A stretch of DNA of 64,000 nucleotides. It comes from Dietzia sp032248695. Lineage in GTDB: Bacteria; Actinomycetota; Actinomycetes; Mycobacteriales; Mycobacteriaceae. The notes below the pieces were generated by a model. The model was not told the DNA's origin, made no database searches, and saw nothing but the letters and a program-made list of their open reading frames with translations. The position numbers were made by a program, and so were the translations under genes. Each line of letters opens with the position of its first letter. Positions within the stretch are counted from its first letter, which is position 1. Of the stretch, positions 18,492 through 27,994 are shown piece by piece. The stretch spans positions 310,001 to 374,000 of the forward strand of contig NZ_JAVHXC010000002.1 of the NCBI RefSeq assembly GCF_032248695.1, given 5' to 3'.

Positions 18492-19025
18492 GTGACCGGT
18501 ATCGACGGGGACGGCGAGCACCGGACGGGCGCGGCACCGGGCTCACGGCGCGGAGCGCGGCGGCTCCGGGTCCTGCTCGTGCTGGTCGTCGTGCTGCTGG
18601 CGGTGTCCGCCGCGGTTCTCACGCTTCTCGAGCGGCGCGTCGACGAGAGGGACCACCGCGCGGCGCACGCGGTGGTCGCCGCCGAGACCGCGGCGCTCGC
18701 CGTCCTCGACTACCGGCCCGGGACGGTGGCCGAGGACCTGGCGGCCGCGGAGGAGCTCCTCGCGCCCCCGTTCCTCGACCGGTTCCGGCAGCAGAGTCGC
18801 GAGGTCACCGTGCCGCGGAGCAGGTCCGGGCAGGTGGCGTCGTCGGCCCGTTCCGCCGGCTCGGCATTGGCCGGGCTGGACGGGGACGAGGCCCTCGTCG
18901 TCGTCTACCTCGACCGCCACACCGTGGGCGCCGACGGCATCCCCCACGTGCTCCAGACCGTCGTCGAGGTGGGCCTGGTCCGTGACGGCGACCGCTGGCT
19001 GGTCGCCGAGTTCACGCCCCGGTGA
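18492..19025 (+). CDS. Mce-associated membrane protein (Mam-like), second copy
   Basis: 177 aa with a basic N-terminus, one transmembrane helix (about 27-47, LRVLLVLVVVLLAVSAAVLTLL) and an extracytoplasmic domain rich in VVAAETAALAVLDYRPGTVAEDLAAAEELL and ending GDRWLVAEFTPR, typical of Mam/Mas proteins. GTG start with AGGGGG about 8 nt upstream. Together with the first Mam-like protein it links the catabolic cluster to the mce operon that begins about 10 kb away. Confidence 0.75.
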   Translation: MTGIDGDGEHRTGAAPGSRRGARRLRVLLVLVVVLLAVSAAVLTLLERRVDERDHRAAHAVVAAETAALAVLDYRPGTVAEDLAAAEELLAPPFLDRFRQQSREVTVPRSRSGQVASSARSAGSALAGLDGDEALVVVYLDRHTVGADGIPHVLQTVVEVGLVRDGDRWLVAEFTPR

Positions 19026-19048
19026 CCGGCCCGCGATCGTCGGGGGGG

Positions 19049-20671
19049 CTACCCGAGTGGATACTCCCGGCTGACGCCCACACCCTCGACGCGGACGACC
19101 AACGGGGCGGTGCCGTCCCAGGTGCTCGCAGCGACCGAGGCCGACGCACCGACGGGTATCGTCACCGGCCCGGGAGTGCGGACGAGGTGGTCGCGCTCGA
19201 CATCCCGGCGCAGGACGACGATCTCCGTCGACCCGTCCGGGCCCTCGCCGTCGAGTGCGAACACGAAATCCCCGTCGAGCTGCCGCTGCACGGAGGCGCC
19301 TGTTCCGGGTGCCAACGACAGACCTCGGGCCACAGCTGACACCGACCAGTCCGCCTGCTCCTCCGCGATGGCGAGCACCGGTTCCAGTCGGGCGGTGCTC
19401 CGCAGCCCGAGCCGGCGCTGGTCCGCCGAGACCGAGATGGTCGCCGAGTCGCCGGAGCCCAGTGAGATGCCGTCGACCTCGTTCGTCCAGCCGTCACCGA
19501 AGAGGGTGACATCCCAGACGGCCGCGGGCCCGGAGCCCGCGTTGCCCAGCGTGATGTCGAACGCGGCGTCCTCGGGGACCACGGCCGCGACACTGTCCAT
19601 GGTGCTGATGAACTCGAGCGGCGTGAGACCCGGGACGGGCCCGCCGGCCGGGGTCGTCAGGCGGATGGCGGGCTGGTCCGAGGTCTCGTCGCCCGTGCCC
19701 GGCGCCCGCTTGACCAGGACCGTGACGGAATCGTCGCCGGCATCGGCACAGACGGGACACTCGTGGATCTGCGTGGTCGCACGCAGCGGGGTGAGGTGGA
19801 GCCGGTTGGCCCGCGATCCGACGTAGAGATGGGCGGGCTCGGACGGGGTGGTGGCGGTGGTGTAGTACCACGAGTCGGTGACGGGGTCGGTGACGAAGAT
19901 CTTCTCCACGCCGGGGAAGTTGTTGTCATAGACGACGATTCCGATCCGCCCCGCCCCCAGGTCGCGCAGGGCGATAGGGGTGACCGCGTGGCCGCCCGCA
20001 CCCTCGGCGTCGAAGAACGAGAGGATGAAGTTGTCGCCGCGAGCCCACGCCGAGATCAGCGTCCGCACCGTCTGGGCGACCGAGTTCTGGGTGGTCGCGG
20101 TGCTGCTGGGACTCGAGATCTGGGCCGCCCAGTAGCGGGAGATCAGTCGGTCGAGCGCGTCGGAGGGCTGGGCCTCGAACACGGTCTGGCCGGGCGGCAG
20201 GTAGTCGGCCTTGTCGAGACCGCCGGTGTGGAAGAGCCCCGCCAGAGCGGCCATCCCGTAGCAGTGGCCACCGGCGGCCATCTCGTTCGCCGCCGATTCG
20301 AGCGCGGCGCCGGGAGCGCTCAGCACACACTCGCCGTTGACTATCCGCGCGCAGATGCCGTCGCCGAACAGCGACTGCATGGCCGCGGGGGTCAGGCTGC
20401 GCCGGTGCTCGTCGCTGCCGGGGCCCCAGTTGTCGAAGGAGAATCCGTCACGCGTCACGTCGAAGCCACTGGAGGCGATCAGTCTTCCGCTGCCGGGATC
20501 GACCGGGTCGTAGTTCGGCTCCGGTGTAAGCGAATCTGAACCTGACGACAGCGACACGCTCCCGGACGCGAGCGAACCGCCCGGCAGGCCCGCCAGCGGC
20601 GACGCCCCGGCGGCTGCCGGGGACGCGGCGAGCAGCAGTAGGACCAGCATCGATAGGAACCGCGCGAGCAT
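19049..20671 (-). CDS. Secreted protein of unknown function with possible Cys-His-Asp triad
   Basis: 540 aa starting with a signal peptide (MLARFLSMLVLLLLAASPAAA). The N-terminal half contains GGHCYGMAALAGLFH (Cys137), then GGHAVTPIALRDLG (His228) and IVVYDNNFPG (Asp249/Asn250). That order and spacing recall papain-like and C39-like folds, so a peptidase or transglutaminase-like activity is possible. A CPVC pair follows near residue 303. The C-terminal half looks like beta-sandwich modules. I do not recognise a named family. It ends 23 bp from the second Mam-like gene (convergent) and starts 83 bp from the end of mceF. Confidence 0.7.
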   Translation of the reverse strand: MLARFLSMLVLLLLAASPAAAGASPLAGLPGGSLASGSVSLSSGSDSLTPEPNYDPVDPGSGRLIASSGFDVTRDGFSFDNWGPGSDEHRRSLTPAAMQSLFGDGICARIVNGECVLSAPGAALESAANEMAAGGHCYGMAALAGLFHTGGLDKADYLPPGQTVFEAQPSDALDRLISRYWAAQISSPSSTATTQNSVAQTVRTLISAWARGDNFILSFFDAEGAGGHAVTPIALRDLGAGRIGIVVYDNNFPGVEKIFVTDPVTDSWYYTTATTPSEPAHLYVGSRANRLHLTPLRATTQIHECPVCADAGDDSVTVLVKRAPGTGDETSDQPAIRLTTPAGGPVPGLTPLEFISTMDSVAAVVPEDAAFDITLGNAGSGPAAVWDVTLFGDGWTNEVDGISLGSGDSATISVSADQRRLGLRSTARLEPVLAIAEEQADWSVSAVARGLSLAPGTGASVQRQLDGDFVFALDGEGPDGSTEIVVLRRDVERDHLVRTPGPVTIPVGASASVAASTWDGTAPLVVRVEGVGVSREYPLG

Positions 20672-20753
20672 GTCGCCTCCCGGTGGTCGCGGACGCGAGG
20701 GGGCGGCCGCTGGAGAAGATGACGATACTCGGGACTTTGACAATTCTCAGAAA

Positions 20754-22166
20754 TTACGGCGGAGAGAGGAGATCCCCCACGTCGACCGGGCCGGTCGGGC
20801 GGTCGAGGACGGACACGCCCGCGTCGCCGACCGCAGGCGGACCGGTCGGGTACGCGCCGGTGCCGGGATCATAGGTGCGCGGCGCCGCGACCATCGCGAC
20901 CCCCGCCGCGCCGGCCTTCTCGCGGCACAGCGCCACCGTCGCCGCGCGCAGGCCCGGGTATTCCATGCACGGCATGTTGCGGGCACCGCGCACCGCCACG
21001 GGTGAGTCCTCGGGAACCTTGCAGTACAGGTCCGGCGGGGTGTCGGGAACGTCGAGCTCGGTGGGCGAGCGCCGCTGCTCCGGCGGCAGGAATCCCGTGG
21101 TGCACGGTGGCGGATCGTTGTAGCTGTTGACGAAGAAGGTGTTCTGCGCGGGCATCGCGTCGCCGGCGTTGGGCAACGCCGCCGACTGCGTGGAGTCCAT
21201 GATCGCCGGGAACAACACGAGGATCTGCTCGAGCGACGGCGTATAGACGGCCGCCACCTGCTCCACGGTCACCAGGTTCGCCAGGAGGAGCGGCCACGTC
21301 GGCGAGAGTTCGCGGAACAGCAGGATCGTCTCGGCGGCGGCCGCCGGCGCACCCTCGATGACCCCGCGCAGCGCGGGGTCGGCCGCCGCCACCTCGGCCG
21401 CCACCCGGTTCGTGGCCCCGGCCCACTCGCGCAGGTCCGCCGAGGACGCGGCCTGCGCCTCCAGCAGGGGCGCGGACCGCCGCAGCAGCGACGCCCACTG
21501 TTCGCGGTCCCGGCCCATCTCCCGGGCGAGCCCGGTGAGCGCGTCCACCGAGGCGGCCAGGTCGTCGCCCGCCCCGCCGACCGCGCGGGCGGACTCGTCG
21601 ACGAGCGTGGTCAGGCGTTCCGGTCCGACCGAGTCGAGGGTGGCCTCGAGCATGTCGACCGTCTCGGCGACCGGCACCGGCGGGCGGACGCGGTCGGCGC
21701 CGATGACGTCGCCGTCGGCGAGGAACGGGCCGGTGGGCTCGGCCGCCGGGGATGCCGGGGCGGGTCCGGAGCCGGGTGCCGCGGCGACGCCGGGCGTCTC
21801 GGGCACGAGGTCGACGATCAGCTCCCCCACCGCCGACATCGCGCCGACGTACGCAGTCGGGTCGGCGGGGATCCGCGCCTCGCGGTCGAGCAGGAGCGTG
21901 GCGCGGGCACCCGAGGGGGTCATCTCGACGTGGCGCACCCGGCCGACCTCGACCCCGCGGTACAGGACGTTGGCGCGTGGATACAGACCCGAGGCGTCGC
22001 GCATCTCCAGGGCGACCTCCATGCGGCCCCACCCGAGGTGCTGCGGGATGCGGGCGAACGAGAACACCACGAGGACGAACGCGATGGTGCCGACCAGCAC
22101 GAACGCCGCGAGCTTCAGCGCGATGCCGCGGGTGGCCTCGCTCGTCTCCCGCCACCGCCGCCTCAT
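20754..22166 (-). CDS. mceF: Mce family protein MceF
   Basis: Last gene of the operon, 470 aa. An N-terminal transmembrane anchor (about 18-40) is followed by one MCE domain (MEVALEMRDASGLYPRANVLYRGVEVGRVRHVEM), a long helical region that would form the lipid tunnel, and a Pro-rich C-terminus ending NDPPPCTTGFLPPEQRR and YCKVPEDSPVAVRGARNMPCMEYP, a tail typical of actinobacterial MceF. ATG overlaps the mceE stop by 4 bp. Confidence 0.93.
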   Translation of the reverse strand: MRRRWRETSEATRGIALKLAAFVLVGTIAFVLVVFSFARIPQHLGWGRMEVALEMRDASGLYPRANVLYRGVEVGRVRHVEMTPSGARATLLLDREARIPADPTAYVGAMSAVGELIVDLVPETPGVAAAPGSGPAPASPAAEPTGPFLADGDVIGADRVRPPVPVAETVDMLEATLDSVGPERLTTLVDESARAVGGAGDDLAASVDALTGLAREMGRDREQWASLLRRSAPLLEAQAASSADLREWAGATNRVAAEVAAADPALRGVIEGAPAAAAETILLFRELSPTWPLLLANLVTVEQVAAVYTPSLEQILVLFPAIMDSTQSAALPNAGDAMPAQNTFFVNSYNDPPPCTTGFLPPEQRRSPTELDVPDTPPDLYCKVPEDSPVAVRGARNMPCMEYPGLRAATVALCREKAGAAGVAMVAAPRTYDPGTGAYPTGPPAVGDAGVSVLDRPTGPVDVGDLLSPP

Positions 22167-23290
22167 GCGCCGCCTCCTGCGGCCGGGGGCGCGAGGGTGT
22201 CGCCGAGTCCCACGCGGGCGGGTTCGACGGGCGGTGCGGGCACCCCGAGGATCGTGTCGAGCGAGGCCAGCGACCCCTCGAGGGGCGTGCCGATGAGCAG
22301 GGCGGTGTCCAGGACGGGCAGTCGCAGATCGAGGATCACCGTGCCGTTGGCGTAGTCGCCGCGCACCGCGTTGCGGTAGGTGTCCAGCGGGAACGGGAAC
22401 GTCGCGAGGTAGCGCAGGGATTCGGTGAGCGCGTCCCCCGACTCCGCGAGACCCTGCAGGACCGGGTCGAGCGCGGCGAGGTCCGCGCGGATGTCACCGC
22501 CGGATACCTCGACGACGCGGCCGGCGGTCGCGGTGACCGTGTCCACGGCGCGGGTGGCCTCGATCAGCCGCTCCCGGCGCTGCGCGAGCACCTCGAGTGC
22601 GGGACCGAGGTCGGCGACTCCGCCCTCGACCTCCTCGCTGCGGACCGCGAGCTCGGCCGACAGCCGCTCGAGTGCCTCCAGGGCCACGACGATGTCCTCC
22701 TTCTGGGTCTCCAACCCGGCCAGGAGCTCGCTGACCCGGCCGACCACCGCGCGGGTCCGGTCGGTGCGGCCGGTCATGGCGGTGTCGAGTTCGCCGAAGA
22801 CCTCCGCGGCCTGCGCGAGGCCGCTGCCGCCCAGCGCCGCGGCGAGCGTCGCGAGGGTCTGCTCGGTGGTCGGGTACCCGCCGTTGCGTTCGAGCGGGAT
22901 GAGGTCGCCGGCCGAGAGCGTGCCCTCGGCCCGCTCCTCGACCGGTGCCGCCAGCTCGAGGTGGGAGGCGCCCAGCAGGCTGCTCTGCCCCACCCGCGCG
23001 ACGGCGTTGCGGGGCAGGGCGACGTCGCCGTCGAGCTCGACCGTCACCTCGGCGCAGCCCGGGCCCACGGCGATGTCGGCGATCCGGCCGACGGTCACGT
23101 CGCCGACCCGGACACGGGCGTTCCGGTCCAGGGTGGTGACGTCCGCCAGCTGCACCGTCACCGAGTAGCCGCCCGGCCCGCCGCCTGCCGTCCCGGGCAG
23201 CGGGAGACTGTTCAGCCCCTTCCAGTCGCAGCCGGTCATCGTCGTCGTCGACACCAGGACCAGCGCGGTCGCCACCGCGCGGCGCCGCAT
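22163..23290 (-). CDS. mceE: Mce family lipoprotein MceE
   Basis: 375 aa with a lipoprotein signal: hydrophobic stretch, then lipobox MTGC with Cys at about residue 21. This matches MceE/LprK, the one subunit of each Mce complex anchored by lipid. The MCE domain (SVTVQLADVTTLDRNARVRVGDVTVGRI) and a long helical domain follow. Start and stop overlap both neighbours, so translation is coupled. Confidence 0.93.
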   Translation of the reverse strand: MRRRAVATALVLVSTTTMTGCDWKGLNSLPLPGTAGGGPGGYSVTVQLADVTTLDRNARVRVGDVTVGRIADIAVGPGCAEVTVELDGDVALPRNAVARVGQSSLLGASHLELAAPVEERAEGTLSAGDLIPLERNGGYPTTEQTLATLAAALGGSGLAQAAEVFGELDTAMTGRTDRTRAVVGRVSELLAGLETQKEDIVVALEALERLSAELAVRSEEVEGGVADLGPALEVLAQRRERLIEATRAVDTVTATAGRVVEVSGGDIRADLAALDPVLQGLAESGDALTESLRYLATFPFPLDTYRNAVRGDYANGTVILDLRLPVLDTALLIGTPLEGSLASLDTILGVPAPPVEPARVGLGDTLAPPAAGGGA

Positions 23291-24501
23291 CACCGCACCC
23301 CCTCGGTGAGCAGGTCCGTCACATCGGGCGCGGCCGCCGGTCGCAGGTGGTCGTGGGTGTAGTCGAGCTGGTGCGGCAGCGCGCCGACCCCGCGGCTGGG
23401 GTTGATGGCGACGGGCGGATAGTCCACGGCCATCGCGGACAGGGTCGGCCCGAGGAGGCGCACGCATTCCTCGGAGGCGGTGTGCACGTCGGTCTCCTCG
23501 GCGGCGGCCAGGGCCGAGCAGATGAACTGCATCGGGTTGGCGAAGTTGGTCAGCGCGAGCGCGGAGATCACCGCGTTCTGCGACGGCTGGTAGATGCCCT
23601 GAAGATTGGACAGGGCCGTGGGCGCGACGTGCAGGATCTGTGCGATGTCGTCACGCTGCTCGGCCAGCACCCGCACGAGCTCGGCGGTGGTGCGGGCGGT
23701 CCCGGTGCTCACCTCGCGGTTGTCGCGGACGAAGTCGCGGACCTCGTCCACCGCCGCGTCGAGCTCGGTCAGCGCCGGCCCGATCTCGCCCCGTCCGCGG
23801 TCCACCGAGACGGTCACCGCCGCCATGACCTCGTTGAACGAGGTGATCTGTTCGCCGGATCCCTCCATCGCCGCGGTGAACGCCTCGAGGTTGCGGACGG
23901 TGGCGAAGAGATCGTCGCGGCCGTCGGAGACCGTCTGCAGCGCCGAGCGCAGCTGCCGCACGGTGTCGCGGACGTCGTCGCCGCGTCCGGACAACACGGC
24001 GTCCGCGGCGGCCACCGCCCGGCCCGCGGGACCGGTCTCATCGCCGGGGCCCGGCCCGAGTGTGCCTGACAGGCGGTGCAGCTGGGTGACGAGTTCGTTC
24101 CACTCCACGGGCACCGCGGTGTGGTCGAGGCCGATCGTGGCGCCGGGCTCGGTGACCGGCCCGCCGGTGTACGGCGGGCTGAGCTGCAGGAAGCGCGCCG
24201 CCACCAGGGTCGGGGCCATCACGACGGCGTCGACCCCCGCGGGCAGGGGTTGGTCGCGCTCGACGAGGAAGTCGACGACCACGCGGTCGCCCCGCGGCTC
24301 CACCGCCGTGACCCGCCCGACCGGCACGCCCATCACCCGGACGTCGTCACCCACGTAGAGGCCGCGGGCCGAGACGAACTCGGCCGTGTAGCTCTCGTAC
24401 GGACGCCACGGCACCCGCAGGTCCACGAGCCCGGCGGCGAGCAGGAGCACGAGCAGCCCCGCCACCCAGGGGGCGACGGCAGTGAGGACCCGGCGCGTCA
24501 T
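23290..24501 (-). CDS. mceD: Mce family protein MceD
   Basis: 403 aa. Transmembrane anchor (about 8-27), MCE domain (YTAEFVSARGLYVGDDVRVMGVPVGRVTAV), then coiled-coil-rich helical region and the conserved late segment ALALTNFANPMQFICSALAAAE. It shares a single base with mceE and overlaps mceC by 4 bp. Part of the predicted hetero-hexameric lipid channel. Confidence 0.93.
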   Translation of the reverse strand: MTRRVLTAVAPWVAGLLVLLLAAGLVDLRVPWRPYESYTAEFVSARGLYVGDDVRVMGVPVGRVTAVEPRGDRVVVDFLVERDQPLPAGVDAVVMAPTLVAARFLQLSPPYTGGPVTEPGATIGLDHTAVPVEWNELVTQLHRLSGTLGPGPGDETGPAGRAVAAADAVLSGRGDDVRDTVRQLRSALQTVSDGRDDLFATVRNLEAFTAAMEGSGEQITSFNEVMAAVTVSVDRGRGEIGPALTELDAAVDEVRDFVRDNREVSTGTARTTAELVRVLAEQRDDIAQILHVAPTALSNLQGIYQPSQNAVISALALTNFANPMQFICSALAAAEETDVHTASEECVRLLGPTLSAMAVDYPPVAINPSRGVGALPHQLDYTHDHLRPAAAPDVTDLLTEGVR

Positions 24502-25670
24502 CGCGGGCCCCCGGCGAGCGGCTCGGGGCCGGCCGCGGGCGCTGCGGCGGCGGGCGGCGCCGCGGGCGGGGCCGCCACCGGTGGGGCCGCGGGTGGGCCC
24601 GCGGGTGGGGCCGCGGCGGGCGGGACGCCGACCCCCGCGCGGGTCAGGGCGTCGTTGAGGGCCGGCTCGATGACCTCCGCCGGCAGCAGGTTCTGGATGT
24701 AGGAGTTGAAGAACGGCCCCGACGCCACGGCCTCGCCGAGTTCGGTGGCGTACGGCCCCAGCCGCTGGATCGCCAGGGCCAGCCCCTCGCGGTGCTCCAG
24801 CACCAGCTCCTGCAGCCCCTCGACCCGCTCCAGGGTCGGGGTGAGAGTCCGGTCGTGGTCGCTGATGAGCCCGCGGATCTGGACGGTGAACGCCCGGAGC
24901 GTGCCGGCCAGCGTCTCGAGCGACTCCTGTTCCTCGCGCAGCGCCGCGAGCAGCACGCGGGCGTCGCGCAGGAGGGTGTCGATCTCGTCCCCGCGGCGGG
25001 CCAGCAACTCCGAGAGGACCTCGGCGTCGGCGAACAACTCGCGCAGGGCGGCGTCCCGTTCGGCGATCGACGTCGACAGCCGGCCGACCCCGTCGAGGGC
25101 CGCGTCGACGTGCTCCGGGGCCTCGTCGAGGGTCGAGGAGACCGTCTCCAGCGCGACCGCGAGTTGCTCCATGTCGATCTCCTCGCCGGTCCGCCCGAGC
25201 CGGCCCAGGGTCTCGGCGAGGTTGTACGGCGCGGTGGTGCGGTCCAGGTCGAGGACCGCGCCGGGGTCGAGCCGTCCCGGGCCGGCGGGCAGGACGCGCA
25301 GTTCGCGGGCCCCGAGTGCGGTCGCGGTCGCGATCTCCGCGCGGGTGTCGGACCCGAGCCCGATCCGGCCGTCCACGGTGAAGTCGATGCGCACGGCGTC
25401 TCCGTCGATCCGGATGTCGGTGACGCGGCCGGCGTCCTTCCCGGCGATCCGCACCGGGTCCCCCACGCCCAGACCGCCGGTGTCGACGAACCGGGCGGTG
25501 TAGCCCTCGGTACGGTCCACCCCCGGCAGGGACCGCAGGTTGAGCGCGCCCAGCACCACCAGGGCGATGACGATCGTGCCGATGACGCCCACGACGAGGG
25601 GGTTGCGCTCGCGCAGGCGCACGGCTCGACGCGGCCGCACGGGGCGCCGCCGGCGCACGGGATCGCTCAT
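24498..25670 (-). CDS. mceC: Mce family protein MceC
   Basis: 390 aa. A basic N-terminus and transmembrane helix (about 26-48) precede the MCE domain (YTARFVDTGGLGVGDPVRIAGKDAGRVTDI). The helical part ends in FFNSYIQNLLPAEVIEPALNDAL. The last 45 residues are a low-complexity Ala/Pro tail encoded by imperfect GC-rich repeats (24505-24635), likely disordered. I chose the start that gives the ATGA overlap with mceB. Confidence 0.93.
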   Translation of the reverse strand: MSDPVRRRRPVRPRRAVRLRERNPLVVGVIGTIVIALVVLGALNLRSLPGVDRTEGYTARFVDTGGLGVGDPVRIAGKDAGRVTDIRIDGDAVRIDFTVDGRIGLGSDTRAEIATATALGARELRVLPAGPGRLDPGAVLDLDRTTAPYNLAETLGRLGRTGEEIDMEQLAVALETVSSTLDEAPEHVDAALDGVGRLSTSIAERDAALRELFADAEVLSELLARRGDEIDTLLRDARVLLAALREEQESLETLAGTLRAFTVQIRGLISDHDRTLTPTLERVEGLQELVLEHREGLALAIQRLGPYATELGEAVASGPFFNSYIQNLLPAEVIEPALNDALTRAGVGVPPAAAPPAGPPAAPPVAAPPAAPPAAAAPAAGPEPLAGGPR

Positions 25671-26824
25671 GCCGGCGCACACCTCCCGCCCTGCTGGGTG
25701 AACAACGGACTCGTGGTGGACCCGCCCCGCAGGTCGGAGACCCGGATCTGCAGACCGCACAGGTAGTAGTTGAAGAACCCGCCGTACGCGCCGAGTCGGG
25801 TGAGCGAGCGATACGTCTCCGGGAGCTCGGTGAGCAACTGCGTGAGCGTGTCCCGGCGGGAGTCCACCTGGCGGGCGACCGCGTCGACGCCGTCCATGTC
25901 CGCACGCAGGTCCGGCCGGACGTCCGCGGCGAGCAGTGCCAGCTCCGCGGCGGTGTCGTCGAGATGACGGGTCGCCGACGCGACCGTCTCGGCGTCCGCG
26001 GCGAGCGCCGAGGTCAGCTCCCGGGCGTGGACGAGGGACCGCTCCAGCGCCGGTTGCTGCCGCTCGAGAGTGTCGAGCACCCGCCCCAGGTGGGTGATGA
26101 CCGACCCGATCACCCGGTCCCGGTCCGCCAGGTGACCGGTCACCTCGCCGATCGAACGGACGATCACCCCGACGTCGTCCTGCTGTCCCTGCAGGACCGC
26201 GATGAGCTCCCCGCTGAGCCGGTTGACCTGCCCCGGCTCCAGAACCCGGAACAGCGGCTGGAAGGAGCCCACGAGCGCGTCCAGGTCGAGGGCCGGGGTG
26301 GTGCGGTCGAGGCCGATCGTCGCGCCGGCGGGCAACTCGGCGGCTGCGGGCGTGGCGGCGGACGAACCCGCGTCGGCCGCAGGGGCGTCGGTGAGCTCCA
26401 GGTAACGGTCGCCGACGAGGTTGAGGTACCGGACCGTGGCGCCGGTGCCGGCGCGGGGCCGGTAGGCGTCGTGCACGCTGAACCGCACCGTCACGGTCGG
26501 CGCGCCCGTCGCGGCCCCGCCCGTGGCGGGATCGGGGTCGGGAACGTGGAACTCGACCGCGTCGACCCGCCCCACCTCCACCCCGTGGACGCGGACGGTC
26601 TCGCCGGCCTCGAGACCGGAGACGTCGGTGAACTCGGCGGAGTACGAGACCGACTCGCCGAACCGCACCTGCGCGAACACCACCCAGAGGCCCGCCAACA
26701 CGAGCAGCATGACGACCGTGTAGACCGCCGCCGGCAGCGCCGCGCGTGTCCGCCGCCGATGCGGCCGCGGCGCCCGGTGCGCAGCGGCGCGCGGGGCGGG
26801 CGTGGACGCCGGGTGCCGGCTCAT
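25667..26824 (-). CDS. mceB: Mce family protein MceB
   Basis: 385 aa. Arg-rich N-terminus, transmembrane helix (about 33-52), MCE domain (YSAEFTDVSGLEAGETVRVHGVEVGRVDAV), helical domain, and the C-terminal GGFFNYYLCGLQIRV typical of MceB proteins. Overlaps mceA and mceC by ATGA junctions. Confidence 0.93.
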   Translation of the reverse strand: MSRHPASTPAPRAAAHRAPRPHRRRTRAALPAAVYTVVMLLVLAGLWVVFAQVRFGESVSYSAEFTDVSGLEAGETVRVHGVEVGRVDAVEFHVPDPDPATGGAATGAPTVTVRFSVHDAYRPRAGTGATVRYLNLVGDRYLELTDAPAADAGSSAATPAAAELPAGATIGLDRTTPALDLDALVGSFQPLFRVLEPGQVNRLSGELIAVLQGQQDDVGVIVRSIGEVTGHLADRDRVIGSVITHLGRVLDTLERQQPALERSLVHARELTSALAADAETVASATRHLDDTAAELALLAADVRPDLRADMDGVDAVARQVDSRRDTLTQLLTELPETYRSLTRLGAYGGFFNYYLCGLQIRVSDLRGGSTTSPLFTQQGGRCAPA

Positions 26825-27993
26825 CCCATCCCCTCCGTGAGCAGTACCCACAGCGGGGCGGCGTCGAACTCCGGCGAGGTGTTGCCCCGCTCGAAGGGGT
26901 TCATCCCGACGTCGGCCACGAGATACGAGGCGTTGCCGTCCTCCGGCGTGCGCACGGGCAGCTCCCCGCAGCGCGGCCCCCCGCCGGCGCGCACGACCGG
27001 CAGGTCCTCCGGGTAGCGGTACGGGTCCACCCCCAGCAGCAGGGTCGAGTTGAGCACCATCGAGTACCCGTTGGCCCCCGACGCCGGCTCGGCCAACCGC
27101 CGCGCCCGGTCGGCCCCCTGCAAGAAGCACGGGATGGCCGGTGAGTACCGATCGAGCAGTTCCGCGGTGGGCCGGAGCAGGCCGAACACGTCCGCGAGTT
27201 CCTGCTCGTGCGGCTCGAGCAGGGCGTTACCCTCCACCGCCACCCCGGCGATGGCCGGCAGCAGCACGTCGAGGGTGGCAGCCTGCTCGGTCACCGTCCG
27301 CGCCGGCACCCGCAGTCCCGACAGCGCCGACACCAGATCCGGTGACGCCGCCGCCAGCCCGTCCGCCGCCGCGGCCCCCGCCCGCAGGTCCTGCCGCAGC
27401 ATCCCGAGTTCCGGGTTGACCGCCCCGGTGAACTCCGAGACCGCCACGGTGGCCCGCCCGATCTCCTCGCCACGCCCACGCACGCCGCGCGCGAGAGCCC
27501 CCGTCACCGCGGCCGCCTTCTCCGGCTGTACGGCCGTCATGACCTCGGTCAGCGACTGGAACACCGTCTGCGTCTCGGTCGTCACCGACTGCGCGCCGAG
27601 CGCATCCCCCGAGGCCAGCACGCCCGTGGAGCCGCCGACCTCGTCGTCGTCGCCCCCGGACAGCACCACGCGCTTGGCGCCGAACAGGGTGCTCGCGGTG
27701 ATGTCCGCGGTGGTGTCGGCCGGCAGCGCCGACGAGTACTCCCGGTCCAGTTCCAGCTCGATGCGCGCGCCGTCGCCGTGGGGGTGGACCGACGCCACGC
27801 GTCCGATCTGGACGCCGTGCCGCATGACCATCGCGCCCGGCTCCAACACCAACCCCGACCGGTCCGCGTGGAGGGTGAGGTCCATCGTGCGCGCCCACCC
27901 GCCCCGGAACGAGATGGTGACGACGACGAGGGCCGCCACCGCCAGGAGCACCGCCACCAGCACGGCCAGCCGACCCTTCCCCGTCGCCGTCAC
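26821..27993 (-). CDS. mceA: Mce family protein MceA
   Basis: 390 aa. Transmembrane anchor (about 8-27), MCE domain (MDLTLHADRSGLVLEPGAMVMRHGVQIGRV), the conserved TLFGAKRVVL, then the helical domain and DPYRYPEDLPVV near the end. Immediately after TLFGAKRVVL the sequence reads SGGDDDEVGG (residues 112-121), encoded by an exact copy of the repeated 20-base word where homologues normally have a short loop. GTG start, 1 bp after the yrbEB stop. Confidence 0.93.
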   Translation of the reverse strand: MTATGKGRLAVLVAVLLAVAALVVVTISFRGGWARTMDLTLHADRSGLVLEPGAMVMRHGVQIGRVASVHPHGDGARIELELDREYSSALPADTTADITASTLFGAKRVVLSGGDDDEVGGSTGVLASGDALGAQSVTTETQTVFQSLTEVMTAVQPEKAAAVTGALARGVRGRGEEIGRATVAVSEFTGAVNPELGMLRQDLRAGAAAADGLAAASPDLVSALSGLRVPARTVTEQAATLDVLLPAIAGVAVEGNALLEPHEQELADVFGLLRPTAELLDRYSPAIPCFLQGADRARRLAEPASGANGYSMVLNSTLLLGVDPYRYPEDLPVVRAGGGPRCGELPVRTPEDGNASYLVADVGMNPFERGNTSPEFDAAPLWVLLTEGMG

Positions 27994-27994
27994 G

